DNA of 64,000 nucleotides from Metellina segmentata (GCA_947359465.1 OX375876.1:122693444-122757443); one strand, 5' to 3'; counted from the first letter of the stretch, positions 1-11,952 are shown. Notes: generated by a model from the sequence alone, not told the origin. Numbers and translations: made by a program.

Positions 1-536
1 CCTAATTCTATTTTTACAAAAACTTTAGATACGCTCTTGAAGAATACGTGTAGAAAGATTCATATTAAAAAAGACATTCTGTCTATGGAAGAAAAGAATA
101 TATGTTCCGGATCTTAAAAAATCACAAAAAATAATTTAAAAAACCAAATGAAAACATTCGTCTTAAGCTTATTATTTTATTTCAACCTAATACACTTGTA
201 ATAATATGTAATGAACAGTATTAAAGTAAATTTGCAATTGAAATGTAAAAAAAATTCTTCATGAGCAAAAAAGTCTGTTTTGCCCATTGCAAGATTTTAT
301 TCATTTTCACTTGCTGACAAAAAAAGGCGCATACGATTGCCTACGACTGTAACATCACTGACATCGCCAGAATTGTTTTCTGGGCATCGTCTTCTTCCTC
401 TATTAATGAATTTTCTTCTGCGATCTCTTGATCAAAATCCCCACGAGTCTCCTCTTGTGCTGATGTTGCATCCGTTTTACAAACGAATTCAGTAATTAAT
501 CGTCATGTTCTGGTTAGGCCGTTATATAATTCTCTG
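1..536. other. AT-rich sequence without a recognised gene
   Basis: No recognisable repeat or conserved coding segment. The minus strand between about 341 and 500 has roughly 50 open codons rich in Glu and Asp, with no start or domain I recognise. The plus strand of the same stretch is also open, so the openness is weak evidence of coding. Confidence 0.5.
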
Positions 537-539
537 TAA

Positions 540-980
540 GGCCCGGTGCACACATCCGGTTTTTCAACGCGCGGCGCCGCTGCAGCAACGCAAGTGCGGT
601 CTGAGATACATTAAATCCAACGGAGCAGTGCACACATGCGTCCAGCACCGCTGTGGCGACGCACGTCCAACTTGCGTGCAATTTGTACCGCAGTTCCCCA
701 CGGCGCCGCACATGAGTCTCCGTTCTGAAGTACCTTGTTTTCATAAACAAATGGAATATAAATAATAATTAATAAATGGTTGTATCTAGTATCATCTGTT
801 ATTTCAAAATATTATTTTTTTACTCCAAGTAAGAGAAATAAACACGTTTTCTTCGATAGAATATTGATCGCAAATGGCGCGAAATGAGTTCGTGCGCCAT
901 TTCACGGTGATGTGTGCATTGTTGGGCTTCGATGCCGCAGTGGCGCCGCACGTTGAAAAACCGGATGTGTGCACAGGGCC
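540..980. mobile_element. PIF/Harbinger-type MITE, 441 bp
   Basis: Terminal inverted repeats of nearly 30 bp begin GGCCCGGTGCACACATCCGG and are followed by an outward GCGCC-rich stretch. The element is flanked by TAA at 537-539 and 981-983, fitting the 3-bp target duplication of PIF/Harbinger elements. The interior is AT-rich and non-coding; only the arms are GC-rich. Two related copies lie at 29202-30070 and 52320-52805. Transposition would need a Harbinger transposase supplied in trans; fragments of one lie at 52950-53865. Confidence 0.8.
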
Positions 981-1195
981 TAAGAGACTGTTTCCAACTT
1001 CTGTTCAAGTTGAAACTTCCCAACGCATTCCTCATTCGTGCGTGTAACATAGAAATAACACTACACTACGCCAAAAATAGATAAATAATAAAAAAAAAAT
1101 TCTTAGAATTTCGGTAAAATTCAAATTAGAAATTGTCTCGGCCCGCTCGTGTTAAATCAAAATGACTCGCGAAAGAAGACAATGAAATATTTATT

Positions 1196-1513
1196 TTGGA
1201 ATTATTTTTAAATCAAATTCGTGTAAAAGAGGTTCGTGCACAAACAAAATTAGGTGTACTTGTATCTGAAGACGTGATGTGTACTTCTGAGGTTTTAAAC
1301 CTTCTGGTGGTTGACATGACACACGAGGTATATTATCTTACAAAACTGACAAATCTTGATGTAAAAGATAGAACCTCGAAGACGATATATCACGTCGTCA
1401 TTAACAAAATGGGTCATATCTTGGACGAAATATCTAATCAAAGTCACTGGAGGGGTAATTATGTGTTTTTATTTTTAAATGTGTACTTTGCGTGTGCTAA
1501 GATTATACAGTAA
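1196..1513 (+). CDS. Possible orphan exon or chance ORF, product unknown
   Basis: About 105 codons are open with a mixed, protein-like composition (for example GVLVSEDVMCTSEVLNLLVV). The open frame begins with TTG, not ATG. A possible splice donor (GGGGTAATT) lies near 1453, so the segment up to there could be an internal exon. I recognise no family. The surrounding 981-1629 has no other feature. Without a homologue or transcript this may simply be a chance open frame. Confidence 0.18.
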   Translation: MELFLNQIRVKEVRAQTKLGVLVSEDVMCTSEVLNLLVVDMTHEVYYLTKLTNLDVKDRTSKTIYHVVINKMGHILDEISNQSHWRGNYVFLFLNVYFACAKIIQ

Positions 1514-1629
1514 TAGCAGCCGATCCACATTTGATTTTTCCAGGAATTCTATAATGCCTGTTAATAGTTTTCTGGATTTATTCATAATGTTAATTGTTGT
1601 TGGTTTAAATATCTGTATTGAGCAGAATA

Positions 1630-3025
1630 CACTGCTGGCCACCGAACCACACCAAGAAAGACAAGAGATATCACAACAAAATTTATTTTGTAGATAACAT
1701 GTTGACCAAGTATCAAATGATTAAATTTATAGACTTCTGTGAAGTGTGGTTCCTGCCAAAATCAGTAGCCAGAGTAGCCGCCATTGTTGGAGATCACTGC
1801 TGCCACACGCCTCGGCATTGATTCAAAGATACTTTGGATGTGTTCTTGGGGTACAGCAGACCAAGCAGCTTCCACACGTTTCCAAAGTTGATCTGGTGTG
1901 GCAACTGGGGATGTAATCTGGGTCAATCGTAGAGCAACCATGGACCACATGTTTTCTATCGGCGAAAGATCCAGAGAGCGAGCTATGCAGGGAAGCAATT
2001 CAATACGGCGATTGACGAAGAACCATTGGACAATGCGTGCCACGTGTGGTCGCGCATTATCCTGTTGAAATATGGCTGCGGGCAAGCTCTGAAGGTAAGA
2101 AAGGACAACTGGCTCCAACACCTCGGAGATGTAGCGCTGGCTGTTTAAAGTACCGGCAATGCGTACTAGAGGAGTGCGAGAGTGATATCCAATACCGCCC
2201 CATAACATAATACCCGGTGCAGGACCAGTGTGGCGATGCATAACGCAGCTGTTCAGCATCCTCTCTCTACGGTGTCTCCAGACTCGAATCCGACCATCGT
2301 GGTGTTGCAGACTGAAGCGTGACTTATCAGTAAAGACAATTTCATTCCATTCTGCCGTCCACATCCTTCTTTCATCGCACTATTGGCGGCGGAGACGTCT
2401 GTGATTCTGCGTCAAGTATAGACGAAGCAATGGATGTCTTGCGGACAGACCACTCTGCTGTAAACGGCGTTGAATGGTACGCGCAGACACTGGATGATGC
2501 GTTACAGACTGAATGTGCTGTGCTAGGGTTCGTGATGTGGCTGAGCGATTCGTCACTGCCATACGCACAATATGCCTGCCATCACGTAAAATGGTGCACT
2601 GAGGTGGATGCGATCGAACACATCGGTCCGTCGTACCCTCCTGCATCCAACGATCACATATCCGCATTACAGTTGTTTGGTTTCGTCCAACACGACTACC
2701 GATTTCCCTGAAAGATAATCCACAATCTCGGTAGGCCACTATCCTTCCTTTGTCGAAAAGAGGATCGCTGTTTTATAATTAATCGTTAATAATAATTAAT
2801 TGTTTTTTTTTTTAAACCACAAGAAAAGCACAATTGCCGTACTTGAAATCGTCGAAATCTCCAAGTTTTAAATAGCGCTTTGAAGTGGCGCCACATTCGC
2901 AAGTGATGTGCGTCTGCGTTGAAATTCTAATCATTTGCATATCTCACCTCCGCTAATGCATGTTGTAAATTTCATATTATTTGCATGCTTCCTTCAGGGT
3001 GTCGCATTTACGGTGGCCAGCAGTG
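1630..3025 (-). mobile_element. Tc1-like transposon, near full length, 1396 bp
   Basis: Both ends carry the inverted repeat CACTGCTGGCCACCG, flanked by TA at 1628-1629 and 3026-3027, the standard Tc1/mariner target duplication. A single transposase reading frame fills the centre on the minus strand. The length fits a complete element, so it is inactivated by point changes and not by deletion. Confidence 0.92.
1762..2777 (-). pseudogene. Tc1-type DDE transposase, one internal stop
   Basis: Cut-and-paste transposase that would bind the element ends and catalyse excision and insertion at TA. The N-terminal part (2739 to 2383) reads as a helix-turn-helix DNA-binding region (GLSFREIGSRVGRNQTTVMR). 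The catalytic part (2364 to 1762) shows the first Asp in FTDKSRF, the second in QQDNARPH and the Glu in LSPIEN, 34 residues after the second Asp, so DD34E. The two parts are in the same frame and separated by one TAG at 2380-2382, where relatives appear to have Trp. The N-terminal start is unclear: an in-frame stop lies near 2775 and no ATG follows before the conserved region. The C-terminus (NNGGYSGY) looks complete. Confidence 0.9.
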
Positions 3026-3154
3026 TATAAACAAATTACTCATTCTGCTGTACCAATGAATCAGCACTACCAAGGTTGGACACTGGATTGACGATTGTTT
3101 CAGGTTATATAGAAAAAGAATCTAATACTTAATAACACTGGATGACAACACATA

Positions 3155-3720
3155 CACTACCTGACATTAATGGAAAGGACGCAAGCGGATTTACATGAAA
3201 TCCGACTACTTGTTTGGAGTGTTTTTCGTGGCCTGGGACCTTTGCATGTTGTTCCAGGTCAATTGAACGCCGACGCCTACATGAACATTTTGGACAATCA
3301 GGTTCTTCCTACGCTCTGACAATTTTATGGAATGGACGAATGGTACTTCCAGGACGACAACACACCGTGTCATGTTGCAGCCTCTGTCAAGCAATGGTAT
3401 CGAGATATGGATGTGAAACGTCTTTCCTGGCCTGCTCAGAGTCCCGACCAAAACCCCACAGAACATTTGTGAGAACAGTTAGAGCGACGCTTACGGACCA
3501 GGGAACCACTCCGAAATAAATCTACAACTGAGATGGCGACATTCTTGCAGTAGGAAAGGGCACCGATGCCCATAGCTGTGTATCAAAACCTTGTTGAAAG
3601 TATGCCCAGAAGGGTTGCTAGTGTAATTTCAGCACGTGGAAGACCATCCCCCTATTAAAGCATGTATTCTTTCCCCTTTACCATCACATCTTGCTGTCTG
3701 GTCCATTATTGTAGGCAGCA
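3155..3720 (+). mobile_element. Internally deleted Tc1-like element (copy T1)
   Basis: The 5' end CACTACCTGACATTAATGG follows TA at 3153-3154, and the 3' end near 3720 carries the inverted counterpart in degraded form. Between them only the C-terminal half of a Tc1-type transposase remains, with several stops: [30 protein letters not shown] and ESMPRRVASVI are readable. The first catalytic region and the DNA-binding half are missing. The 5' repeat is joined straight to coding sequence at the same place as in the copy at 13772-14340, so the deleted form itself was mobilised. Confidence 0.85.
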
Positions 3721-3725
3721 TTTTA

Positions 3726-4980
3726 CCAACTTTTTATTGAGTAAACTTTTCAGTCGTCATTAGATATCAGATATTTTTGAGTGCAGTATTTCAACAATTA
3801 GCCCTGAAAAGCAAACACTGTTTTCGTGTCCAACTTTTGATTACCCACCGTCGTTTAAGTTCTTTCTTGGTGATATTCTTATAACTTTCAAAGTACAGCT
3901 GCTGTACTGGCCGTTGTATAAATTCTTTCTTGGCGGGATCAAGGTACAACTGCTATACCGGCCGTATTCTAAAGGTTAAATGATATTTTCTACGCCCACA
4001 AAATATTTCCCGATTGCTTCAGTTTCATATGAAATATTTCGTATTTTAGAAATGATCTGAGCGATATGATGAGAACAGAAATAAATTACTTCATTAAATA
4101 TTAAATTCCCAGTTTAACAGCAAATGAGTATGCAACTTTTACTATCAAACATTTGCACTCGAAATTAGTATCGATGAAATAGGGTATTTTTGTGTACCTT
4201 GAATTCCATACCTAACTATATTATATTCCTAAAATTCAAAAGAAATAAAAGCTTTTTCAATAAGTTATGGCTTTTATTTTTCTCCATTCGATCAAAACTA
4301 TCAATAAATATTCATTTGTGCTTCAACTTATGACTAATCGTTTAAGAATTCGAACTTCTTTACGACAAAATCATCAAAACCAGTAAGCACGTTTCATTTC
4401 CTGCCTGGATTATACCTAAAGGGATATCAACAAGCATCATACCTCGAACAAAATGCATCAAACTTTTAATAATTGCTCTTTATTTCTTCAACATATTCGC
4501 GGGTCGTATAAATCTAAAAACCGAATCCAGGATGCGAGCCATAGTTTTGGGGGGCTGAGTTGGGGCATGCGCAGTAGCGTATGAGATCATGACTGAAGCA
4601 GCATAATTTAATCCTGTGTGTGCTGTCTTTGAGCTAGCACTATTCTTATTAATTTAAACCAGCCTATGTTCACCCTATAGATGGAGCTGTTATTTCGATA
4701 GACGTTAAAATAACAGTGTTGTTGGAAATTAAGATTTGGCAAACGTGATTTACCTTTCGATGAAAAGAAGACATCAAATTCCCTGCCCAGTTCTTGTGGT
4801 CTAAACCAATTTTCTTGTGAGCTTCTGTTTCGCGATCGAGTGATTGAAACAATTAATCTCGCACAGCACAACGATTTAGAATCATTCAAATCATTCAATT
4901 AACAATAATACTCGAACGGTGTTGCCAATAACGATGCAAAAACTGTACATGCGATTCACCTTCAATTCTTTAATCTTTTT
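3726..4980. other. Intergenic, with two diverged 64-bp minisatellite monomers
   Basis: Positions about 3850-3985 hold two diverged monomers of the array at 37690-38480 (TTCTTTCTTGG, ACTTTCAAAGTACA, ACTGGCCGT). The remainder is AT-rich. Open stretches near 4608-4898 on the minus strand resemble no family I know. Confidence 0.6.
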
Positions 4981-4992
4981 ATAAGTTATTGA

Positions 4993-5330
4993 TGGTAATG
5001 GTAATGGTAATTTTTGTTAACGTCGTACTAGAGCAACACAACGGGCTATTGACGACGGTCCGGGATCAGTCCTTAAGGAAAAGATCCGAGGACAACACCT
5101 CGTAATTTTGAACCACGGTCAGATGACGAAGCAACACCTGAGCTGGCACCCCACTCTCCAAACTTCCACAATAACCCAACGTGAGGACTTTCGGCCACGA
5201 CTGATTTAAGGTGCACCAGCCGCCTCTACACCATACGTTTACAAACATCCATGCCCGAACCCGGATTTGAACCAGGAACCTTCCGATCTAGAGGCTAACA
5301 CCTTAACCACTATACCGGTTGGTCGGCTTG
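4993..5330 (-). mobile_element. SINE-A, full length, with target duplication
   Basis: This is a clear reference copy of the main SINE. Read on the minus strand it has a tRNA-like head with an A-box-like TAGTGGTTAAGG and a B-box-like GGTTCAAATCC, a long body (GTGGCCGAAAGTCCTCACG, GGTGCCAGCTCAGGTG, ATTACGAGGTGTTGTCCTCG), and a tail of ATTACC repeats. The 11-bp duplication TAAGTTATTGA lies at 4982-4992 and 5331-5341. An internal RNA polymerase III promoter is implied by the boxes, and mobilisation would need a LINE reverse transcriptase. Confidence 0.93.
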
Positions 5331-5341
5331 TAAGTTATTGA

Positions 5342-8300
5342 AACATACCTGGATGTTGGTTGAAACTCTTTTAACACTAACGATTTAAGTTTTTCATTAA
5401 TACACACATCTTGTTCAGTCACGTATATCAAACATTGTTAACTTTTCACCCGAGAAAGTATATTAAAATTTCCGTTCTCAAATCGGTAGGAACGTTTTTA
5501 ATACTAAAACACTCGCGCGCCTTCTTCAAAGATTTAAAAACAAATTGCAAGTTTCTGGCCTTGATGGCTCAGAAATAGTTTTTTAGTTTTGATATTTTTT
5601 TTATATCTCAAGATATTATATATGGGATGACAACTCAGTTTCCGGACGTTGGGAAATACTTTTAGGCGATAGCCCACTTATGAAGTTTCGTTTTTCAAGT
5701 TTGAATTTCAATTGTTTGGCCACTATCTTTAAACTTTCTATCCTAACGATAGTCTGTTTGAGGACAAACAATATCTTGGTCACTTGTAAATTTCACTATT
5801 TTCAGTTAAAATTTTTAAATTAACAACTTTAAGAATCTGATCTAAATTATCAATAAACGTTATCACTAAATGTGAAAAGAAGCTTTTAATAAACGCAACA
5901 TATACTAAATAAAATTACAAATACAATTTCATTTTAAAAAGTGATGTAATAAAAAATGAAATCACTTCAATTTTAAATCTCGCAATTGTTTATTTAAATA
6001 GTTCTAATCGGTTTAAAAATATTCACGAGCAATTTCTGACTGTTCAAATCGCAAAGTTACTATCCAACTTTTTGTGTTAATTATTCGCAGCTGAAGAAAC
6101 TTAAGGTAACCGAACACGTTCCATACCTTTTTTTAATGTGGCATAGAAACATTTTAATGATATTTTTATGTTTAAAGTTATTAAAAATGGCATTGGGAAA
6201 TAAATATTTAAAATATATATTAATAATTTTGTAAAATTGATAATTATATATGAAATTTCAAAGAAATTTGTCAAAAACTTAAAATGTGCTACATGTAAAT
6301 CTATTCAACCCATTTGAAAAATGATGCTACTAAATTAAACTACAAGTATTTTTCTAGGGAATGAACTAGATACAAAAAGATATTTAAATAAACAAAAATT
6401 TTACAAGCTATCGAATAATAAATACAAGATTTTTGATAGTCTTACAGTCCTATTTCTTAAATAAATGGCCATAATTTAAAAACTTTTTAACTCAGCATTA
6501 TTATACTAGTTCATTCGGTTTATATAGATATTCCATTATAGACAACATTATAAAGAACACGTTTTCAAAGTTTTACGATAATCCATCAAATACTATTTTG
6601 TGTTATAACACATTTGAAGTGATGAAATAATCCATAAATATTAATTTAGAGTAAAAAATAAGTTTGAAGTGTATCGTTTGCTCTCTCCTGCTTTTACTCT
6701 TTGTGTAAACAATTTTTGTTCTTCACTTCTCTTTAAAAATGTTCACACTATTTCCAAACAAGAAAACATTTAAACATTTGAAAAAACTTTCTGAAATATA
6801 TTTGCAAAAAAATGTAGGTTTTAAATATACATTTTGAAAGTTTTTTATCTTTTAAAGGCCACTTCTGGTGTTTTCTATACCTACTTCCGGTTTTTCCACC
6901 CTTGATTAAAATCTTAATATCTGTAACTTAGAGGAAAAAAATATATTTTGGAAAGTCAATTAAATATTCTATCTAATATAACCATAAACCTTTTTTAGAA
7001 TTTTTGGTCAAAAATGACATTTTTTACTTGTTTGGATACTTTAATTTCTGTTATCGAATACCAGCAACAAAGTTAACACTGTTATCACAAAATAACAATT
7101 TTGTTCATGTTTAGTCCACTCCACTTATTCTGTTCTACGTGTCTCCGATCGTTTGCTTTGCCCATTTAGGCGACGGAGCCCACAATCCCCCTCTAGTTCT
7201 GTCTTCCCCAAAACAATTTTCTAGGGGATCATTTGACAAATGGTTCTAAAATCAGCGAGAAGGTTGGCCCACAGGTGTTAAGTCGTAATTACGAGGGCAT
7301 TCCAGTGAAAGCGAAGTGAAGAAAGTGAAGGGGAAAACTAAATTAACCCCCGGTTGTGCTGTTGTTCACACCCCACGGGGGCTTTTAAGTTACCGCCGTT
7401 CCCCCACCACTTGTTGGATCATTTATTTAGCCGCTGTCTGGTTTATGGGATTGTTCCAGAGGTAAGGTTGAGGCGATGGCTCTAATGTAAAATTTCGCTC
7501 TCCCTAATTTGTTTGTTTTTTTCCTCTCAGCCTGGGGAGTTGGCATTGGAGTCACGTGGTTTTGGATAGGTCTATTCGTTAAATTAGGGAGCAGGTTAAA
7601 TGTAAACAAAGTGCTTCCACAGTTGGTAACTTTTACGTGAATTCTAGCTACAAGTTCACAGTTCGGTGTCAAAAACGATAGCGGTGGTTAGCAAATGAGA
7701 CAGATAACCATCTATGGTGATCGGCAAACATATTTTTTTTATTTATCCTTACCTTGGCGAGTTAACTACCTTTCTTGAAATGCACCTTCCTTAAGGACAT
7801 CTGCCTTCTCTGTAAGCCGCACAATATCTTCATATATTTGTTAGTTTTAGGGCGGTTATTTGTGTGCAGTAGTGGAAATAGTTTCCCAGAACATGTAATG
7901 GGTTACCAAACTATGTACCGTCGGTCTGAAAAGTATTTTACCACCATAAATTTCCAACATCATTTATACTACAGAATTATGAAATCAAATTGAATCATGT
8001 TACAGTTTCCTATTAACGTCAAATCTTTCTTTAATTTTGATGACGGAGCCATGAACACTACACAGAGGGTTTTGAAACGTCATCTGAAAATTTTAAGGCG
8101 AGAGGCGTTAATTCAAACCTCTCATTCACAAAATTTATAAATTTCTCCATTTTAAAAATGTAATTATGTTTTAAAAAAGAAAATTACAAAAATCCTGCTT
8201 AATAGATAAGGATTTTATTATTCATAAAATTTCCTTGATACAGTCTTCTGTTGGCGCAGCCTGGGCAAATCTGGCCTTTAAGCCGTAAAATAAAGCCTAC

Positions 8301-8404
8301 CACCAAACTGATAACATTCCTTCATTTTTTTATGCTATGAGAAAGAATAAGCGGTGACTTATTCCATAGTGTTTTTCAGATTCAATGTTTTTGATTCCAG
8401 CAAC
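5342..8404. other. Long AT-rich intergenic stretch
   Basis: Mostly AT-rich DNA without recognised repeats or genes. The part around 7140-7680 is richer in GC and looks unique. Open stretches at 7427-7672 (minus) and 7775-7993 (plus) are short and unsupported. Confidence 0.5.
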
Positions 8405-8610
8405 CTTAGAATTGTAGCTGGAACAGGTTCAATTCCTGACAGGTGTAATGCTCCTTGGGTGTATTTCTCTCTTCCATGTCAGTAAAGCTTTCAATGTGTG
8501 TGTGTCAATTACTGTATATTATATGTCTTGTGTCAATTACTTGTGTGTGGTATTGTGTTTGGCGAAGTATGGCCAAATATGGCCTAAGCATCATAAAACC
8601 CCAAGAAACC
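8405..8610 (+). mobile_element. SINE-B copy, followed by a SINE-A fragment
   Basis: This is a second SINE family. It has a B-box-like GGTTCAATTCC, then GGGTGTATTTCTCTCTTCC, a GTCAGTAAAGCTTTCA block, TTGTGTTTGGCGAAGTATGG, and an end rich in AACCAAACAACC. A SINE-A body fragment (AAGTTTGGAGAGCAGTGTGC) follows to about 8690. The A-box region is too degraded to mark. Confidence 0.7.
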
Positions 8611-8857
8611 AAACAACCAAATGTGGTGTAGAAGTTTGGAGAGCAGTGTGCCAGCTTAGGAGTGGCCTCGTCATCTGACCGAGGTTCCTCTTCGTGTTTC
8701 AGACAACCTTTGGTAATTCCGTTGTTTTAAAAACCTGACATTTCATTAGAGTTTTCAGCAGCACTACAATATTTTTGCTCTACACTTTAAATGTCACCAA
8801 GTCAGAGGAAACGTCAGTTTGGGTTGCCGTTATTTATTTTCCTAAACTATTAGCATA

Positions 8858-9115
8858 TCGCACCCCGGCAAGAAAAGTGACAAAAGTCAAAAAATAAAAA
8901 TTTTGATGTTATGTCATTGAAAAATATGTATGAGGTGCCCCAGCGTGTTATATTACTATTCTATAGAATATAATAGAAGTTACCACCATAAACACTTACC
9001 TAAAATTTAAAAGTAGCTTATACAATTTCAATATAAGTTGTATAATATCCTTTAAATTGATGTTTCTCAAATTCTGCAATTTTGAGTTGTGTCACTTTTC
9101 TTGCCGGGGGTGCGA
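8858..9115. mobile_element. TA-target MITE, 258 bp (family M1)
   Basis: The ends are TCGCACCCCGGCAAGAAAAG and its inverse, with inverted similarity of more than 30 bp continuing to a TTGAGTTGTGTCAC block. TA flanks both sides (8856-8857, 9116-9117). There is no coding capacity. Relatives lie at 28133-28385 and, truncated, at 27430-27597. TA duplication and size suggest a Tc1/mariner-type derivative. Confidence 0.8.
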
Positions 9116-10645
9116 TATGTTCCGATGAAGTCATAAATTTCAAAAATATTTACCCTAAAGGAACCAAAATATTTCCACATAACTGTTTTTCCACGTAATA
9201 ATTTCCAAAACATCAAATGTTTGTTCCGAGAACACTCAAACACAAACACATCTGTCTTCACCATTCGAATAACGTGCGTGCCGTGCGTATCAATCATTGC
9301 AGAATCAATTTTTGAATACGCAAACATTCCAAAGAAGACTCAATTCGCCCAGTTAGAATTCGATCCCCTCAGCAGGAAAGTCTTCGTAATTGATATAAAA
9401 AATGATTGTTTACAAACCAGCTATAAATTTATATTCTCCGAATGGCTGCGAGCGGTTTTTAGACATCATACATCATCAAAAGCGAAATTCCTGGCGACCG
9501 TTGGTGCTTGATGCGTAGAAATATTTGGGAAATCGTTTGCACCAACACTGGAAATTAACTGCAACCGGCGACATCAGCATATCTCGCATCAGTGCGCCAT
9601 TTTATCCGCGTGGCTGATCATCTGCCCAGCGAAGGGTATTTGTTTACCGAATATAGAAATAGACAACAGCATTTGTTCGAAGCTCTCTCGTAAAGAGACA
9701 CTTATCCGCCAAATTATTTGGAAGTGAGAAGACTTCCAGATTCTTTTTCAAATGAAAACAATTCAAGAACATATTTTCATCGGTGGATTTACAACTGATT
9801 CTCCAATACTATGCATTTGTGCTCAGACGAACATCTCTTTTCCATACGAAGATATCATCGATTTCCAATTGGTTATCATTGAGTTCAGAATATTTTAAAA
9901 CAGAAATTCCCTAGTCTACACCCTCCTGGTAGTTAATACGGTATTATCCGTATGGTCCACTTGGTGACTAGTGTTTTTTTTTGCTGCCACACTACCAGAA
10001 AAAAAATGTCTACCACCCTAGTGAACAGCCTGCATCAAGGTCATCTTCGAGCACATGTGACACACTTGAAAACGTCTGCAGACACAACACAAACTATTCA
10101 GAAGCTGGAAGAATAACATCTGGCGTCGTGATCAAATCAACATATTTAAATCTAATAGATATTTATATTCCCAATGTCAGCAGGAGAAATTTCAATCGCC
10201 TTTTTGCATAATTCTCTCCGAGATATCATCGGCATTGCTGTTAATCGTTTCTTCTTGGGATCAAAGACGTGCATCTGGGGAATAATGTCCTTTGGTATTG
10301 TTTTCGGATGCACACAAGATAAAAATCAATCACTTCCATTGTTTTGGCGGATGAAAGAAAGACCAGTCCTCGTGACTTGGTCTACCGAGAGAGCGTCCTC
10401 CGAAAAGAAATTTGATGAAAATGCAGTGATTGAAGGGCGTATTTTGTTGATGCTTTTCCTATTTTCCACCTGCATCATCACAATTATAGGATGGAAAATA
10501 AATGCATTGGGAAGTAGGCCTTTGATTAGAAAAAAAAAAGACTGGAAAAAGACCGACCTACTAGATACCACAAACCCACAGAACTGAGCGCGGTGGGACC
10601 CTAATCGATTTTTGAAAACCATAATAATTAAAAAATAATCTTAAA
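9116..10645. other. Intergenic, no supported gene
   Basis: The longest open stretch is 10174-10587 on the plus strand (137 codons). The opposite strand is open over much of it too (10326-10622), and I see no domain or family, so I do not call a gene. No repeat was recognised in the rest. Confidence 0.45.
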
Positions 10646-11679
10646 CTAGCCACTGCGTGTCAATCCTGGCGTTGCCCGTGCCAGTTCTTCATGTGGGGTT
10701 ATTGGTTTGCTTTGCAAACCAAATGGGAATTCTTAGCCTATTCGATAACGGCGTTACCCGTGGAGTTGGTTTGTTTCGCAAACCAAAAGATATAAATATT
10801 TAATTGTTAAATTAGTTATTAAAAGCAAATCAAACGTATAAGGTAACTGGTGTAAAATTTTCCGCAGATTTGAAATCCATTAAAATTTTTATTCTATCCT
10901 TAACGATCGCTGAGATAGAATAAAGCACTGAAGAACGCCAGGGATAACTTTAATAATTTCTTTTGTTTCACTCTAATCCGTTTCTGAGTAAATCCAAATG
11001 AATGAAACGAAGGTCATTCGAATCTGTTCACCCCATTCAAGACGGAAGGTGAAAAAAATTGCATGGTTTCAAAGGCTGACATCAAAAGTGACGTGAGAGA
11101 GAGAAGTCTAAATTCTGTTGCTTCTTCATTTTCCAAAAGAAGAATAATTGGTAATTTTTTAGTTAACGTCGTACTAGAGCAACACAACGGGCTATTGACG
11201 ACGGTCCGGGATCAGTCCCTTAAGGGAAAGAACCGAGGACAACACCTCGTAATTTTGAACCACGGTGAGATGACGAAGCAACACCTGAGCTGGCACCCCA
11301 CTCTCCAAACTTCCACGCCAACCCAACGTGAGGACTTTCGGCCACGACAGATTTAAGGTGCACCAGCCGCCTCTACACCATACGTTTACAAACATCCATG
11401 CCCGGGCCCGGATTCGAACCGGGAACCTTCCGATCTAGAGGCTAACACCTTAACCACTATACCGTTTGGTCGGCCAAAAGAAGAAAGAACGGTGAAAACA
11501 ATTATTAAATTCATTTTAAAATGTTCTTGATTGAATTTTAAAATTCGCCACGACCCTAAATTTGCAAAAAATGTGGACTGCCTGTGTACCAAATACCATT
11601 ACTGTAAGTGCCATAGAATCGCCAGTACTTTGCGATCAAGAAACAAACTGACAAACACTTCCTTTTATAATAGTAGAGA
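10646..11679 (-). mobile_element. Non-autonomous Helitron (Helitron-1, copy 1)
   Basis: Read on the minus strand it starts TCTCTACTATTATAAAAGG at 11679, directly after A, and ends GCAGTGGCTAG at 10646, directly before T. That is the Helitron pattern of TC at the 5' end, CTRR at the 3' end, and insertion between A and T without duplication. A short stem (CAC-GCA-GTG) abuts the 3' end. It shares both termini and interior with 48463-49019. A SINE-A copy (11145-11473) sits inside. No Rep/helicase gene is present, so it depends on an autonomous partner. Confidence 0.85.
11145..11473 (-). mobile_element. SINE-A, full length, inside Helitron-1
   Basis: Complete copy with head B box GGTTCGAATCC, body and tail. 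The 12-bp target duplication CCAAAAGAAGAA lies at 11133-11144 and 11474-11485. It is younger than the Helitron it interrupts. Confidence 0.93.
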
Positions 11680-11764
11680 TGCTTGTTAGGCGTTAATTGT
11701 AAATGTTCTTAAAAGCATTTATCTAGAAAGGGCGGTTGACATTTTCTGTCACCCGTGTATTGGA

Positions 11765-11952
11765 GCAAGGCTCCGGAGTGTCTACGACGTGTCGCACTTG
11801 GATATGAGTGGGTTTGACCACTGCGAATTGTACCCGATGCAGGTTCGATTCCTCCCATCGTGTATATCTCTCTCTTCTCTGTTAGTAAAATTTTCCTCTT
11901 GCTAGCTGACCACTACTTAACATTGTCTTGTGTTTGGCGTAGTTTGGTCAAA
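11765..11952 (+). mobile_element. SINE-B copy
   Basis: B box GGTTCGATTCC, then CTCCCATCGTGTATATCTCTC, TTGTCTTGTGTTTGGCG and TAGTTTGGTCAAA. It runs directly into the tail of the dimeric SINE that starts near 11953. Confidence 0.7.

Noticed and set aside
5066..5248. Recurrent 60-76 codon frames reading VWCRGGWC and SLESGVPAQV
   Set aside because: They occur wherever SINE-A does and are the SINE body translated; no protein is implied.
5250..5330. tRNA-like sequences at many places, such as A and B boxes at 5.3, 11.4, 12.2, 26.2, 33.1 and 39.3 kb
   Set aside because: They are SINE heads, each followed by the SINE body, with poor acceptor-stem pairing. None is a stand-alone tRNA gene.
10174..10587. 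137-codon open frame
   Set aside because: No domain recognised, the opposite strand is also open over much of it, and no splice or promoter evidence can be seen.
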